Source: Hevea brasiliensis (Eukaryota > Streptophyta > Magnoliopsida > Malpighiales > Euphorbiaceae). Taken from it: a stretch of 64,000 nucleotides of DNA. The position numbers and the translations under genes are program-made. The stretch is from contig NC_079505.1 of the NCBI RefSeq assembly GCF_030052815.1, forward strand, positions 26,056,843 to 26,120,842, written 5' to 3'. The notes beneath the pieces were generated by a model. The model did not search any database. It saw nothing but the letters and a program-made list of their open reading frames with translations, and had not been told where the DNA came from. This document shows positions 23,582 to 35,321 of the stretch, in pieces (position 1 is the stretch's first letter; every line of letters begins with the position of its first letter).

Positions 23582-26500
23582 TGTAATACCCCTATTTGCA
23601 TAGCCTGGTATATTTTACTATTCCGGTGACTGAAGTCGGTCCGGACAATTAAGGGGATTAGAACCACACTTAAGATAACTAGATAAGCCATAAACATAAA
23701 TAATTAGTAATTGTCAATTAGTTAAGTATAAATAAGAAAAACAGAACATAAGAATTTAAATGAGCCAAGAGTCACAGTGATGGGTGACCTTCTCGGGAAG
23801 GATTGCGAAGTCGATTTAAACTCAAATTTCGAACCGTAAAATATGATGCCGCGGTCCATAGGACTACTACGAACATAGTGGAAAAGAGAAAATCATGAAA
23901 AAGAATTGTTAAGCCAGTCAAATAATTAGGTCAGGAATCCGAAAGAAATATTGAATTATTTGTAAACCGGGTTGAGCCGGCGAGGGGCAATTTGGTCAAT
24001 TGACCCCGAGAGCTGACTCCTGACCTAACTGTCAAATAAAATCGGAGAAAATAAAATTTCAAAATCAGGAATTAAATTAAAGAACTAATAGAAAAATAAA
24101 TAAAAAAAAAGAAAAAGTAAAAAGTGATGGCATCATGCATGACCTCATGCATGATGCAATAATTATTATAATTAAAATTTATTTTATTTAAATTTTGGTC
24201 TTCCTAAGGGATAAACTAATAAAAGAAAAAGAAAAGAAAAAAAATAAGAAAAAGAGTCATCTTCCTCATCCTTACCGCCCCATCTCTCTCTTCCTTCTCA
24301 CTCATCTTGTTTCCACCATTTTTAAGAGTTAGGAAGCTTGAATATTCCTATTTTCTTCCATAAATTCACTAAGTCCCAACATTAAAAATTCTCCTTACAT
24401 GTTGAGGAAGCACTAGGGAGCAAAAAGGACAAGAAATACTTTAAGATAAGAAAGCTTAGAAACCCTTCAAGTAAGGTTAGTGTTTATTCCTTCAATTTTT
24501 ATCTATTTTAATGATTAAATACTTGTATTAAGTTGGAATTTGATGAAAATTGAAACAAAATGATAAGATAAGAAACCATAGGGAATTCGGCCAGCCTAGG
24601 GAGATATTGGATTTTATGGAAAATTTTGGAATTAAAGTGTTAGAGAAGTTGGATTAAGTGTGTAGATGTTGATTTTACACTTTAATTTCATTAGTGGAAT
24701 GAATTGTATAAATTAGGGTTTGGCACCTAGAGTTTTGGAGACAAAAATGTGAGAATTGGTCAAATGGTGTGTTTGACCTTGTTTGAAATGAAAAATGGTC
24801 ATTTGTGACCAATTGGAGTATGTTAGAAGTGTTGAAACCAAATGCAAATTCGGATTGCTTAGGGTCATGCTGTAGGCAGTATGACCAAGGTCCCTTTCAG
24901 GGACCAAAACTGAAAATTTACAAGTCCAATTGGTGTGAGGCCAATTGGGAATAAAAATAGACATAAAATGAAACATTTTTCATTCAGGAATCATGCCCAA
25001 AAAGTGAACAAAACCTAGTGAACAAATTGACCAAATCCGGACTTATGCAGTCTGACCTGTACAAAAATGACCAAATGAACAGTGTTTGTTCATTTGGCCA
25101 TAACTTGGGCTAGGGAGGTCTAAATGACCTGAAATTTTACTAGTGGACAGCTGGATATAAACCTAAAACTTTCATGAAGAATATAAACCCAAATTATGCC
25201 CTTAACCAAGTCATTTGGCCACCCAAAGTTGGTGACCTAAAACTGCCAGAACCAGTTTGGTGCCCAGAACTCTGGGTTAAGTCCAATCCGGCAGCCATGA
25301 TTCAAATGGCTATAACTTGAGCTACAAAACTCAAAATGGAGTGATTCAAAAAGGAGAATAAATTTAAGATAATAGGAAATATTTTCTATGAAGAAATTTT
25401 TGCCAAATTCTAACAGAAAAATGACCAATGGAACATTGCAACTTAAGACACCAAAACTGAAAATTTGCAAATTTGCCTAAAAGACTTAGAATTTGAGTAA
25501 ACAACCAAAACCAACAAATTTAGTAACCAAAATGTGGTATGTGGGTGAAGTTGGAATTCCCATACCTATTAAACCTTAGAAAGTCAACAAATTGACTTGA
25601 ATAGTATTGTGAATATTAACCCCGAAACACAAATTTCAAAGAACGTCAAGTTTAGCACATTAGAGCTAGGTAAAAGTGAATTTAAATTTATTTTTGGATT
25701 TATGCTAAGTTATGATACTGAAAAACTGTGAAACTGTGTGTTTCAGTGGAAAAGAATACCGGGAAGGAACCCGAGGTGTCGAGTCAAGGCCAAAAGGCGA
25801 CTCATATAAGGTTTGTGCACAACATAGAATTTCTGTAAATTTTCTTCTGCATATTGTTTTAAATAATTTGAAATATTGAATTGTGACATCATTATGATGA
25901 AATATTTATTATGCTTTTGATTTAAATTGTTGAAAGTTATTTTTGTATATTTGAGATGGCATAAATGTTTAGTAAATTGTTAAGATAAGTTTTGAAACCA
26001 CAGTATCATGACCATATATTTGAACACCTCACTAGCATGACTAGTGGGGGTAATCAGTTTCGAATTTTAATTCCTTCTCTGGCTGAAATGTTGAGGTGTG
26101 TGCCAGTAGAAGAAGAAATTGAATGGATATCCATATATTTGAGCTAGCTAGCCTTGTGATGTGATTTCTCCTTAGCCTCCAGCTATTAAGATTATATTTG
26201 ATTTGAATGGCATGATATAATTGTGAGTTTTATGAAATTGGTTTTGATACTTCGAAATGAAATTGTTTGGATTAGAATCTCATAATTCATGTTTTGTATT
26301 TAATTCTCATGTTCAGTCTAATTTTTGAATAAATATGATTTAAATTCTGCATAAAGATTATTTTAGTATATTGTGCACCACTGAGTCCTAGTACTCAGCG
26401 ATGGCTGTTATTGCTGTCGCAGATTTAGAGACTAGAGGAGCAGCAGATTCAGTTGCTGAGGATTGAGGAGCTACCTGCTTTGATGTTATCAGGTATATTT

Positions 26501-27132
26501 TATACCCTGACTGTAAAAATTTATTTTGATATATGTAATGTATGTAAAGGTATGGACATGTAAAATTGGTCTTGAGCAGTTTGTATAAAGCTTGCAATTA
26601 ATTTTGGTTTGGATTTCTCTTAATGTAAATTTTTGTAATGATGTATATAAATTATTTTATCTTTAATGAAATATGAATGGAAGTATTTTGTTTTAAATTG
26701 AATGAAATTAATTAATGGTATTTTGATGATTGTTGAATATTGGAAATTGTGGATTTGAATTTTTGGAGATTGATAAATGATGTTGAAATTGATTGGGATG
26801 ATTGTGAATTTGAAGAAGTTATTGAGATAAATGATTGAAAGTGCTTTTTACAGGAATTTAAAAAACTATTTTCTCAAAATACAGACGGCACTCTGTCGAA
26901 ATTTTTATAAAATTTGCGGAAAAATAAAATGGGCCAAAAATTTTAACTAGTTTTTAACTTTAATTAAATGTTTTAATACCTATTAGAAAATGCTCACCAC
27001 TTATAAAAAGTAAGAAAATTGTTTTAAAATCCCTTATAGGGTACTTAATGAGTTATGGGTAGGTGAAGTTCGGTAGTTCATTAGGTATTCTACGGGATCA
27101 TGTTATGCCTTACAGAGGGGTAAGGTGTGACA
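23582..27132 (+). repeat. Element E 5' LTR
   Basis: 3551 bases, TGTAATACCCC to GGTGTGACA. It contains a palindrome at 24130-24157, the shared block at 25127-25182, and stem-loops at 26381-26398, 26398-26420 and 26492-26506. ORFs inside it are chance. Confidence 0.92.
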
Positions 27133-27140
27133 TGTTTTAG

Positions 27141-27153
27141 TGGTATCAGAGCA
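27141..27153 (+). other. Element E primer-binding site (iMet type)
   Basis: TGGTATCAGAGCA, eight bases after the LTR end, as in element F. Confidence 0.88.
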
Positions 27154-27322
27154 AATTTTTTTGAAGTATGTTTTACTTATGAATTTGTGTCCTTTCTTTG
27201 TTAAGTACAACTGCTCAATGTCTTTATTTGTTACATACAGTGCATTACATCATAAATATGAACTAACGGAGGGAAATCTTCTTGTGTTATTTGTTCAGCA
27301 GATACCCTAACTTCAGACTGAA

Positions 27323-28331
27323 ATGGAAGAAGGGGATCACTTAGTCGAGCAATCTGTTGAAGCTAAGGCACAAGGGGAAGCCCTAGCTCTACAGAATGTC
27401 AGTGGATCAGTAGCACTAGCCCCACAAATGCCGCAGTTTCTTGCACAGTTCACACAGCAGATGGTTGCGATATTTCAACAAATGGCTGGGGGTATGCCTG
27501 CTCAAGCTCCACCCCAAACATCTGTGGTACAACCACTGCTTCCAGCCAGACAGTATGAGAAGTTATTAAAGTATGGGGCTACGGAATTTAAGGGTACAGT
27601 GGACCCTATAGAGGCAGAGCAATGGCTTGAAAGGATGGATAGAGTGTTTAAAAAGTTGCACTGCCCAGATGAGCTAAAGTTTGAATACTCTGTGTCGCTA
27701 TTGCAAGGGGATGCGTATGATTGGTGGAAGACCATCCCCTACAGCTTAGCTGAACCACCAGTACTGACCTGGGATGACTTCATCAGAGAATTCAGACAAA
27801 AAAGACGTCCCAGACACATATGTGGATCAAAAGTTACAAGAATTTTTGAGTTTGAAATAAGGGAACAGATCAGTGGCAGAGTATGAGAGGGAGTTCTTCC
27901 ACTTAAGTCACTATGCTGGGAGTCTCCTTTCTACCAGCATGGCAAGATGCAAGAGATTTGAGACGGGTTTGAAGCCCAGTTTGAGGATGCAAGTAGTGGG
28001 ATTCAGACACAACAATTTTTTAGAACTCATTTCTCAAGCACTTGAGTTGGAGAGGATTGAATCAGAAGCGACACCTACAAAAGAAAAATCAAAGAAGACT
28101 GAGAAAACAGAGAAAGATAAAGGTGAAAAGTCAGTGGAGCAAAGTCCTAGTGGTACCTCTGGAAAGAAGAAGAAATTTGGTGGACCTAGCAGAGGTCGAG
28201 GTGGAAGATTTGGAAGGGGCAGATTCTCTGGACAGAGACCCCCTAGGTCTGGTCAGCAGTTGAGCAGGGGTTCATATCCTGCCGGCGCCTGTGAGACTTG
28301 CGGCAAGATTCATGGGGGAGAATGCTATTAG
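27323..28331 (+). pseudogene. Element E gag
   Basis: It starts at ATG 27323 in a leader like that of element F. The capsid domain covers about residues 75-250: KYGATEFKGTVDPIEAEQW, SLLQGDAYDWW, and, after a frameshift near 27800-27870, AEYEREFFHLSHYAG and LISQALELERIE. A Lys/Glu-rich linker and an Arg/Gly-rich stretch follow (28180-28260). The frame ends at TAG 28329-28331, before the zinc knuckle. In that knuckle (28344-28385) the first zinc-binding Cys is Tyr (TAC at 28344), so the CCHC site is lost. Gag packages element RNA; this copy cannot. Confidence 0.9.
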
Positions 28332-28558
28332 GCCACAGGAGTCTACTTTAACTGTGGAGGCAAGGGCCATCTAGCTAAAGACTGCAATAGTGCTCTAAGA
28401 TATGGTCCAACTCCTATTACTACCGAAGGATTTATTCAGAGTCCTGCTGCCAGAGGTTCACAATCAGTTGGCAGAGGAAGAGGCAGAGGTAGAGGCACTG
28501 CTTCAGGCAGTCAGGCTACGGTTGGTCAGTCAGCACAAGGAAGTGCTTCAGCCAGAGT

Positions 28559-29696
28559 TTACACGATCAAACAGCGAGAAGAGGCTAAGACTTCCCATGT
28601 GGTAGCCGGTACATTCTCTATCTCTGAGCAAGATATATTTGTGTTATTTAATCTGGGTTCAATCCACTCATATGTTAGTGCTAGCATAGTCAGTTCACTT
28701 GCTATTCCATGTGCCCAAATGGGTTTTGAAGTGCTAGTAACTAGTCCATTAGGATAAGAGGTTCTAGTCAATAGAATCTATAGAGACTGTCCTTTGGTGA
28801 TCCAAGGACCTGTTTTTCTGTCAGATTTGATTGAAATACCCTTCAGAGATTATGATATTATCTTGGGCATAAATTGGTTAGCCAGGCATCACGCCATGAT
28901 TGACTGTAGATTAAAGACAGTCACTTTTGATCTCCCTCTGTACGGTGATGTGGTAATACATGGGGAGAGACATTTACTGCCATCAAACATCATTTCAGCT
29001 GCACTAGCCAGAAGGATGATCAGAAAGGGGTGTGAAGCATACTTAACACATGTGATAGACACCCAAGTGGGGAGTCCAGCACTGAGGGACATCCCTACGG
29101 TATGTGACTTTACGGATGCGTTTCCTGATGAATTGCCAGGATTACCTCCAGAAAGAGAGGTGTAGTTTGAGATTGATGTTATGCCTAGTGTGGAACCAAT
29201 CTCCATAACACCATATAGAATAGCACCAGCAGAATTGAAAGAGTTGAAAGTGCAGTTGCAAGAGTTCCTTGACAAGGGCTTTATCTGCCCTAGTGTGTCA
29301 CCTTGGGGAGCACCAGTTTTGTTTGTTAAGAAGAAAGACGGCACTCTCCGCTTATGTATTGATTATCGGCAGTTGAATAAGGTGACAATAAAGAATAGAT
29401 ATCCATTGCCCCATATTGATGACTTATTTGATCAGTTAAGGGGTGCAGCTGTATTCTCCAAAATTGACCTGAGATCAGGTTATTATCAGCTAAAAGTACA
29501 AGAGCAGAGTATTTCTAAAACTGCCTTCAGAACCCACTATGGACATTATGAGTTCTTGGTTATGCCATTCGGGTTAACTAATGCTTCGGCTGCTTTTATG
29601 GATCTGATGAACACTATCTTCAGACCATACCTCGATCAATTTGTTGTGGTATTCATAGATTATATTGGTCTATTTGAGGAGTGCAGAAGAGCATGA
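28559..29696 (+). pseudogene. Element E protease and reverse transcriptase
   Basis: Same frame as the second half of gag. The protease active-site Asp is replaced by Asn (AAT at 28650-28652, giving LFNLGSIHSYV). In-frame stops lie near 28756 and 29163. Reverse transcriptase motifs: [67 protein letters not shown]. At the catalytic FIDD site (29658-29663) a two-base loss changes the second Asp and shifts the frame, so the reading ends at 29696. Both enzymes are inactive here for sequence reasons beyond the stops. Confidence 0.93.
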
Positions 29697-31938
29697 TAGA
29701 CATCTGCGGATTGTACTGCAGACTTTGAGGAAGAAACAACTATATGCCAAATTGTCGAAATGTGAATTTTAGCTAAAAGAAATATCTTTCTTGGGGCATG
29801 TAGTATCAGTAGAGGGTATCAAGGTAGATCCAAGTAAGATAAAAGCTGTCCTTAATTGGAGGCCACCCAGAAATATCACGGAGATTCGCAGTTTTCTGGG
29901 TTTAGCTGGATACTACCGTCGATTTGTGAAGGGATTCTCCATGTTGGCATCTCCATTGATCAAATTACTTCGAAAAGATGTTAAATTTCAGTGGACGAAT
30001 AAATGCAAGCAGAGTTTTGATGAATTAAAAAGGTGTTTGACTGAGGCTCCAGTCCTGACTTTACCTACTCCGGGTAAAGAATACACAGTTTACAGTGATG
30101 CTTCTCACAATGGGTTAGGCTGTGTATTGATGCAAGATTGAAATGTCATTGCCTATGCATCACGCCAGCTGAAACCAAATGAGAGGAATTATCCGACACA
30201 TGATTTGGAGCTTGCAGCTATACTGTTTACTCTTAAGATCTGGAGACACTATTTGTATAAGGAAAAGTGTTACATCTACACAGATCATAAAAGTTTAAAG
30301 TATTTGGGCACTCAGAAGGAGTTGAATTTGAGACAGAGGAGATAGTTAGAGTTGATAAAAGACTATGATTGTCTGATAGACTATAAGCCAGGGAAAGCTA
30401 ACGTAGTGGCTGACGCCTTAAGTCGCAAGACTATGGCAAGTTTACGAGTTACTCCTTTGTCTATGGTACATGAGTTGAGATCATTACATGCCAGCTTAGA
30501 GATTAATGATGAGGGGCAGACAACAGTTGCATGGTATGTACAGCCAGTATTGATTGATCATATCAGAATGGCTGCTCAGAATGATCAGAAGTATCAGAAA
30601 TTGTTAGAAGAAGTCCAGCAGGGCAAGAAACCAGAATTCTCAATAAGAGATGATGGTCTATTGCTACACCAGGGCAGAATGTGTATTCCTAATGATGTTG
30701 ATTTGAGGCAGATCATTTTGCAAGAAGCACATGAGTCTCCTTTTGCCATGCACCCTGGTGGTACAAAAATATATAGAGGGCTAAAGGAGCATTACTGGTG
30801 GATGGGTATGAAGAGAGATGTGGTAGAGTTTATTTCCAAATGCCAAACTTGTCAGTAAGTGAAGGCAGAGTATCAAGTACCAACTGGGTTATTACATCCA
30901 CTACCAGTGCCAGAATGGAAATGAGAGAGAATAACTATGGATTTTGTGATGGGACTTTCGAGGACACAGCAGAGTCATGATGCAGTATGGGCCATTGTTG
31001 ACAGATTGACCAAGTCTGCTCTTTTTCTACCAGTCTGGATGGACTACAGTTTAGAAAGATTGGCCAGGTTGTACATTGATGAGATAGTAAGGCTGCATGG
31101 AGTGCCAGTATCCATTGTATCAGACAGAGATCCTAGGTTCACTTCTAGATTCTGGGGTAGTCTTCAGAGAGCCCTAGGAACTAGATTGAACTTCAGTATG
31201 ACATTCCACCCACAAACAGATGGCCAGTCTGAAAGGATAATTCAAATCTTGGAGGACATGCTATGGGCTTGTGTGATTGAGTTTGAAGGCAGTTGGGACA
31301 CACACTTGCCTTTGATTGAGTTTGCTTACAACAATAGCTACCAATCAAGCATTGGGATGCCTCCATATGAAGCCTTGTATGGCAGAAAATGTAGAACCCC
31401 ATTGTGTTGGGATGACGTGGGTGAAAAAAAGATGATTGGACCCGAAATTGTTCAGTAAACTGAAGAGAAAATCAAGGTGATAAAAGATCGACTTAAGACT
31501 GCATCAGACCGTCAGAAGTCCTACATTGATTTAAAGAGAAAGGATATTGAGTATGCAGTGGGTGAGAAAGTATTCCTCAAGGTTTCCCCTTAGAAGAGAA
31601 TTATGAGATTCGGCAGAAAGGGGAAACTGAGTCCTCGTTTCATTGGGCCATATGAGGTTCTGGAGAGAGTGGGTCCTTTGGCATATCGATTGGCACTACC
31701 TCCAGAGTTGGAGAAGATACATAATGTCTTCCATGTGTCTATGTTGAGGAGGTATCGATCAGACCCATCTCATATACTACCAGTAGAACAAATTAAAGTG
31801 AATCTAGACCTCACATATGAGGAAGAACCCATAGAGGTTCTGGCTTATGAGGTGAAGCAGCTACGGAATAAGCAAATACCATTAGTAAAGGTGCTGTGGA
31901 ACCATCATTCGGGCCAGGAGGCTACTTGGGAATGAGAG
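29697..31938 (+). pseudogene. Element E RNase H, integrase and chromodomain
   Basis: All in one frame after the RT break. RNase [17 protein letters not shown] (about 30088-30140), [18 protein letters not shown]. The integrase zinc-binding HHCC part lies near 30725-30858 ([24 protein letters not shown]). The core has D in [11 protein letters not shown] in [12 protein letters not shown] and E in DGQSERIIQ. The C-terminal part includes KGKLSPRFIGPYEVLERVG. The final segment (KQLRNKQIPLVKVLW..EATWE, about 31852-31934) resembles the chromodomain of Tekay integrases, which ties insertion to heterochromatin. Stops occur near 29770, 30139, 30344, 30856, 30923, 31456, 31591 and 31933. Confidence 0.93.
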
Positions 31939-32008
31939 AAGGACATGAGGAGACAGCACCCATAGTTGTTCGGAGATTGATACCAGGTAAAATTTTGAGA
32001 CAAAATTT

Positions 32009-32028
32009 ATTTTAAGGGGGGGGAGAAT
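32009..32028 (+). other. Element E polypurine tract
   Basis: Thymine-rich bases, then AAGGGGGGGGAGA, directly before the 3' LTR; the plus-strand priming site. Confidence 0.8.
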
Positions 32029-33759
32029 TATAATACCCCTATTTACATAGCCTGGTACATTTCACTATTCCGGTGACCGAAGTCGATCCTGACAATTAAG
32101 GGGATTAGAACCACACTTAAGACAACTAGATAAGCCATAAACACAAATAATTAGTAATTGTCAATTAGTTAAGTATAAATAAGAAAAACAGAACATAGGA
32201 AGATAAATGAGCCGAGACTCACAGCGATGGGTGACCTTCTCGGGAAGGATTGCGAAGTCAATTTAAACTCAAATTTCGAACCGTAAAATGTGATGCCGCA
32301 GTCCTTAGGACTATTGCGAACATAGTGGAAAAGAGAAAATCACAAAAAAGAATTGTTAAGCCAGTCAAATAATTAGGTCAGGAATCCGGAAGAAATATTG
32401 AATTATGTGCAAACCGGGTTAAACCGGCGAGGGGCAATTTGGTCAATTGACCCTGAGAGCTGACTCCTGACCTAACTGTCAAATAAAATTGGAGAAAAAA
32501 AAATTTCAGAATCGGGAATTAAATTAAAGAACTAATAGAAAAATAAATTAAAAAAAAAGGAAAAGTAAAAAGTGATGACATCATGCATGACCTCATGCAT
32601 GATGCAATAATTATTATAATTAAAATTTATTTTATTTAAATTTTGGTCTTCCTAAGGGATAAACTAATAAAAGAAAAAGAAAAGAAAAAAGAAAAAAAAA
32701 AGAAGAAGAGTCATCTTCCTCATCCTTGCCGCCCCATCTCTCTCTTCCTTCTCACTCATCTTGTTTCCACCATTTTTAAGAGTTAGGAAGCTTGAATATT
32801 CCTATTTTCTTCCATAAATTCACCAAGTCCTAACATTAAAAATTCTCCTTACATGTTGAGGAAGCATTAGGGAGCGAAAAGGACAAGAAAGACTTGAAGA
32901 TAAGAAAGCTTAGAAACCCTTCAAGCAAGGTTAGTGTTTATTACTTCAATTTTTATCTATTTTGATGATTAAATACTTGTATTAAGTTGGAATTTGATGA
33001 AAATTAAAACAAAATGATAAGATAAGGAACCATAGGGAATTCGGCCAGCCTAGGGAGATCTTGGATTTGATGGAAAATTTTGGAATTAAAGTGTTAGAGA
33101 AGTTGGATTAAGTGTGTAGATGTTGATTTTACATTGACTGTAAAAATTTATTTTGATGTATGTAATATATGTAAAGGTATGGACATGTAAAATTGGTCTT
33201 GAGCAGTTTGTATAAAGCTTGTAATTAATTTTGGTTTGGATTTCTCTTAATGTAAATTTTTGTAATGATGTATATAAATTATTTTATCTTTAATAAAATA
33301 TGAATGGAAGTATTTTGTTTTAAATTGAATGAAATTAATTAATGGTATTTTGATGATTGTTGAATATTGAAAATTGTGGATTTGAATTTTTGGAGATTGA
33401 TAAATGATGTTGAAATTGATTGGGTTGATTGTGAATTTGAAAAAGTTGTTGAGACAAATTATTGGAAGTGCTTTTTACAGGAATTTGAAGAACTGTTTTC
33501 TCAAAATACAGACTGCACTCTGCCGAAATTTTTATAAAATTTGCGAAAAAATAAAATGGGCCAAAAATTTTAACTAGTTTTCAACGTTAATTAAATATTT
33601 TAATACCTATTAGAAAATGCTCACCTCTTATAAAAAGTAAGAAAATTTTTTTAAAATCCCTTGTATGGTACTTAATGAGTTATCGGTAGGTGAAGTTCGG
33701 TAGTTCATTAGGTATTCTACGGGATCATGTTATGCCTGACAGAGGGGTAAGGTGTAACA
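32029..33759 (+). repeat. Element E 3' LTR, internally deleted
   Basis: 1731 bases against 3551 in the 5' LTR. It matches the 5' LTR up to about 33137 (matching 24680), then jumps to sequence matching 26507 onward. This is a deletion of about 1.82 kb that removes the stem-loop cluster and the shared block. Its first bases are TATAATACCCC, so the usual TG is TA. It ends GGTGTAACA. Confidence 0.9.
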
Positions 33760-33764
33760 TTACC

Positions 33765-35321
33765 TCATTGGATCAAAAGTCATTGTATTTACAGATCATG
33801 CTGCAATCCGATACCTTTTGAACAAGAAGGAAGCAAAACCAAGGTTGATTCGATGGATCCTACTCCTACAAGAATTTGACCTTCAAATAAAGGACAAAAA
33901 GTGATCCGAAAATATAGTAGCTAACCATCTTTCTAGACTAAAATTGGAGTACATGGAGGACTTCGAAGATTTGCCAATTGATGATTCATTTCCTGATGAG
34001 CAATTACTTGCATTCTCCAAGCCTCCATGGTACGTTGATTTTGTTAACTTTCTTGTATGCAGGATACTGCCTCCAAACATGACTTATCAGCAAAGGAAGA
34101 AATTCCTACATGATGTAAGATATTGCTTATGGGAGGAACCTCTACTATACAAGAGATGTAATGATGAGCTGATAAGAAGATGGATACTAGAGGAAGATAT
34201 GGAAAGTGTCATTTATCAATGCCATTCATCACTATATGGAGGACATTTCGGCACCTCAAAAACAAACAACAAAAATTTTGCAAGTAAGGTTTTACTGGCC
34301 ACATCTGTTTAAGGATGTAAGATCCTTTGCACTAGGTTGTGATCAATGCCAAAGAATAGGTAACAGCTCAAGAAAGAATGAAATGCCACTGCATGGTATA
34401 CTTAAGATAGAATTGTTCGATGTATGGAGAATAGACTTCATGGGCCCATTTCCCTCTTCCTGTGGAAACAAGTATATTCTAGTTGGAGTTGATTATTTAT
34501 CAAAATGGGTAGAAGCAATTGTGACACCAACCAACGATGCTAGAGTGGTCACAAGGTTCCTTAAGAAAAACATTTTCACAAGATTTGGCACACCATGAGC
34601 AATAATCAGTGATGGAGGAAGTCACTTCTGCAATCAACAATTCGAAACACTACTAAAAAAGTATGGAGTGACTCACAAAGTGGCCACACCTTACCATCCT
34701 CAAACCAGCAGTCAAGTAGAAATCTTAAACAGGAAACTGAAGTAGATTCTAGGAAAAACTGTAAACAGATCCAGGAAGGACTGGTGCATAAAGTTAGATG
34801 ATGCACTTTGGGCATACCGCACTGCATATAAAACCCCAATTGGCACAACACCCTTCTGTCTGGTTTATGGAAAATCATGTCATCTCCCTGTTGAACTTAA
34901 GCATAAAGCTTACTGGGCAATTCAGATCTTAAACTTCGACCTCAAAGCTGCTAATGAGAAAAGGGTCTTACAACTGAATGAGTTGGAAGAAATCTGACAA
35001 GATGCATACGAAAATGCCAAAATCTTCAAGGATAAAACCAAAAGATGGCATGACAGGTGCATAGCAAGGAAAGAGATGAAAGAATGAGATCTTGTCCTCT
35101 TATTCAACTCTCGATTGAAACTCTTTCCAGGAAAGCTGAAATCAAGATGGTCTGGACCTTTCAAGGTCACCCAAGTCTTCCCACATGGAGCAGTAGAGAT
35201 ATGTAGCAAAACCTCAGGCGCATTCAAGGTCAATTGGCAGATGCTGAAGCCTTACTTTCAAGGAGAACCTATAGAAACGGGAGTCAATTGCACTCTCAAT
35301 CCTCCAACTAACAGACCATAA
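33765..35321 (+). pseudogene. Athila RNase H end and integrase
   Basis: Resumes Athila pol after element [16 protein letters not shown] and [18 protein letters not shown] (RNase H), TGA near 33902, then a 122-codon stretch (33944-34312). A frameshift near 34250 lies in the integrase zinc-binding region ([18 protein letters not shown]). The core shows [23 protein letters not shown] and Glu in [12 protein letters not shown], giving D, D and E. Stops fall near 34596, 34742, 34996 and 35086, ending at TAA after NPPTNRP (35319-35321). The C-terminal [18 protein letters not shown] is typical of Athila. Integrase would insert element DNA; this copy is dead. Confidence 0.92.

Larger units (their letters stand above)
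23582..33759 (+). mobile_element. Element E: Tekay-type chromovirus, full-length but decayed
   Basis: Two LTRs, an initiator-Met primer site (27141-27153), gag-protease-RT-RNase H-integrase, a C-terminal chromodomain-like segment and a polypurine tract. It is flanked by TTACC (23576-23580, 33760-33764), with one unexplained A (23581) before the left LTR. The chromodomain segment and 3.5-kb LTRs place it in the Tekay (Del) group of chromoviruses. It is a sibling of element F, and is inserted in Athila RNase H. Many stops and lost catalytic residues show it cannot move by itself. Confidence 0.93.
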
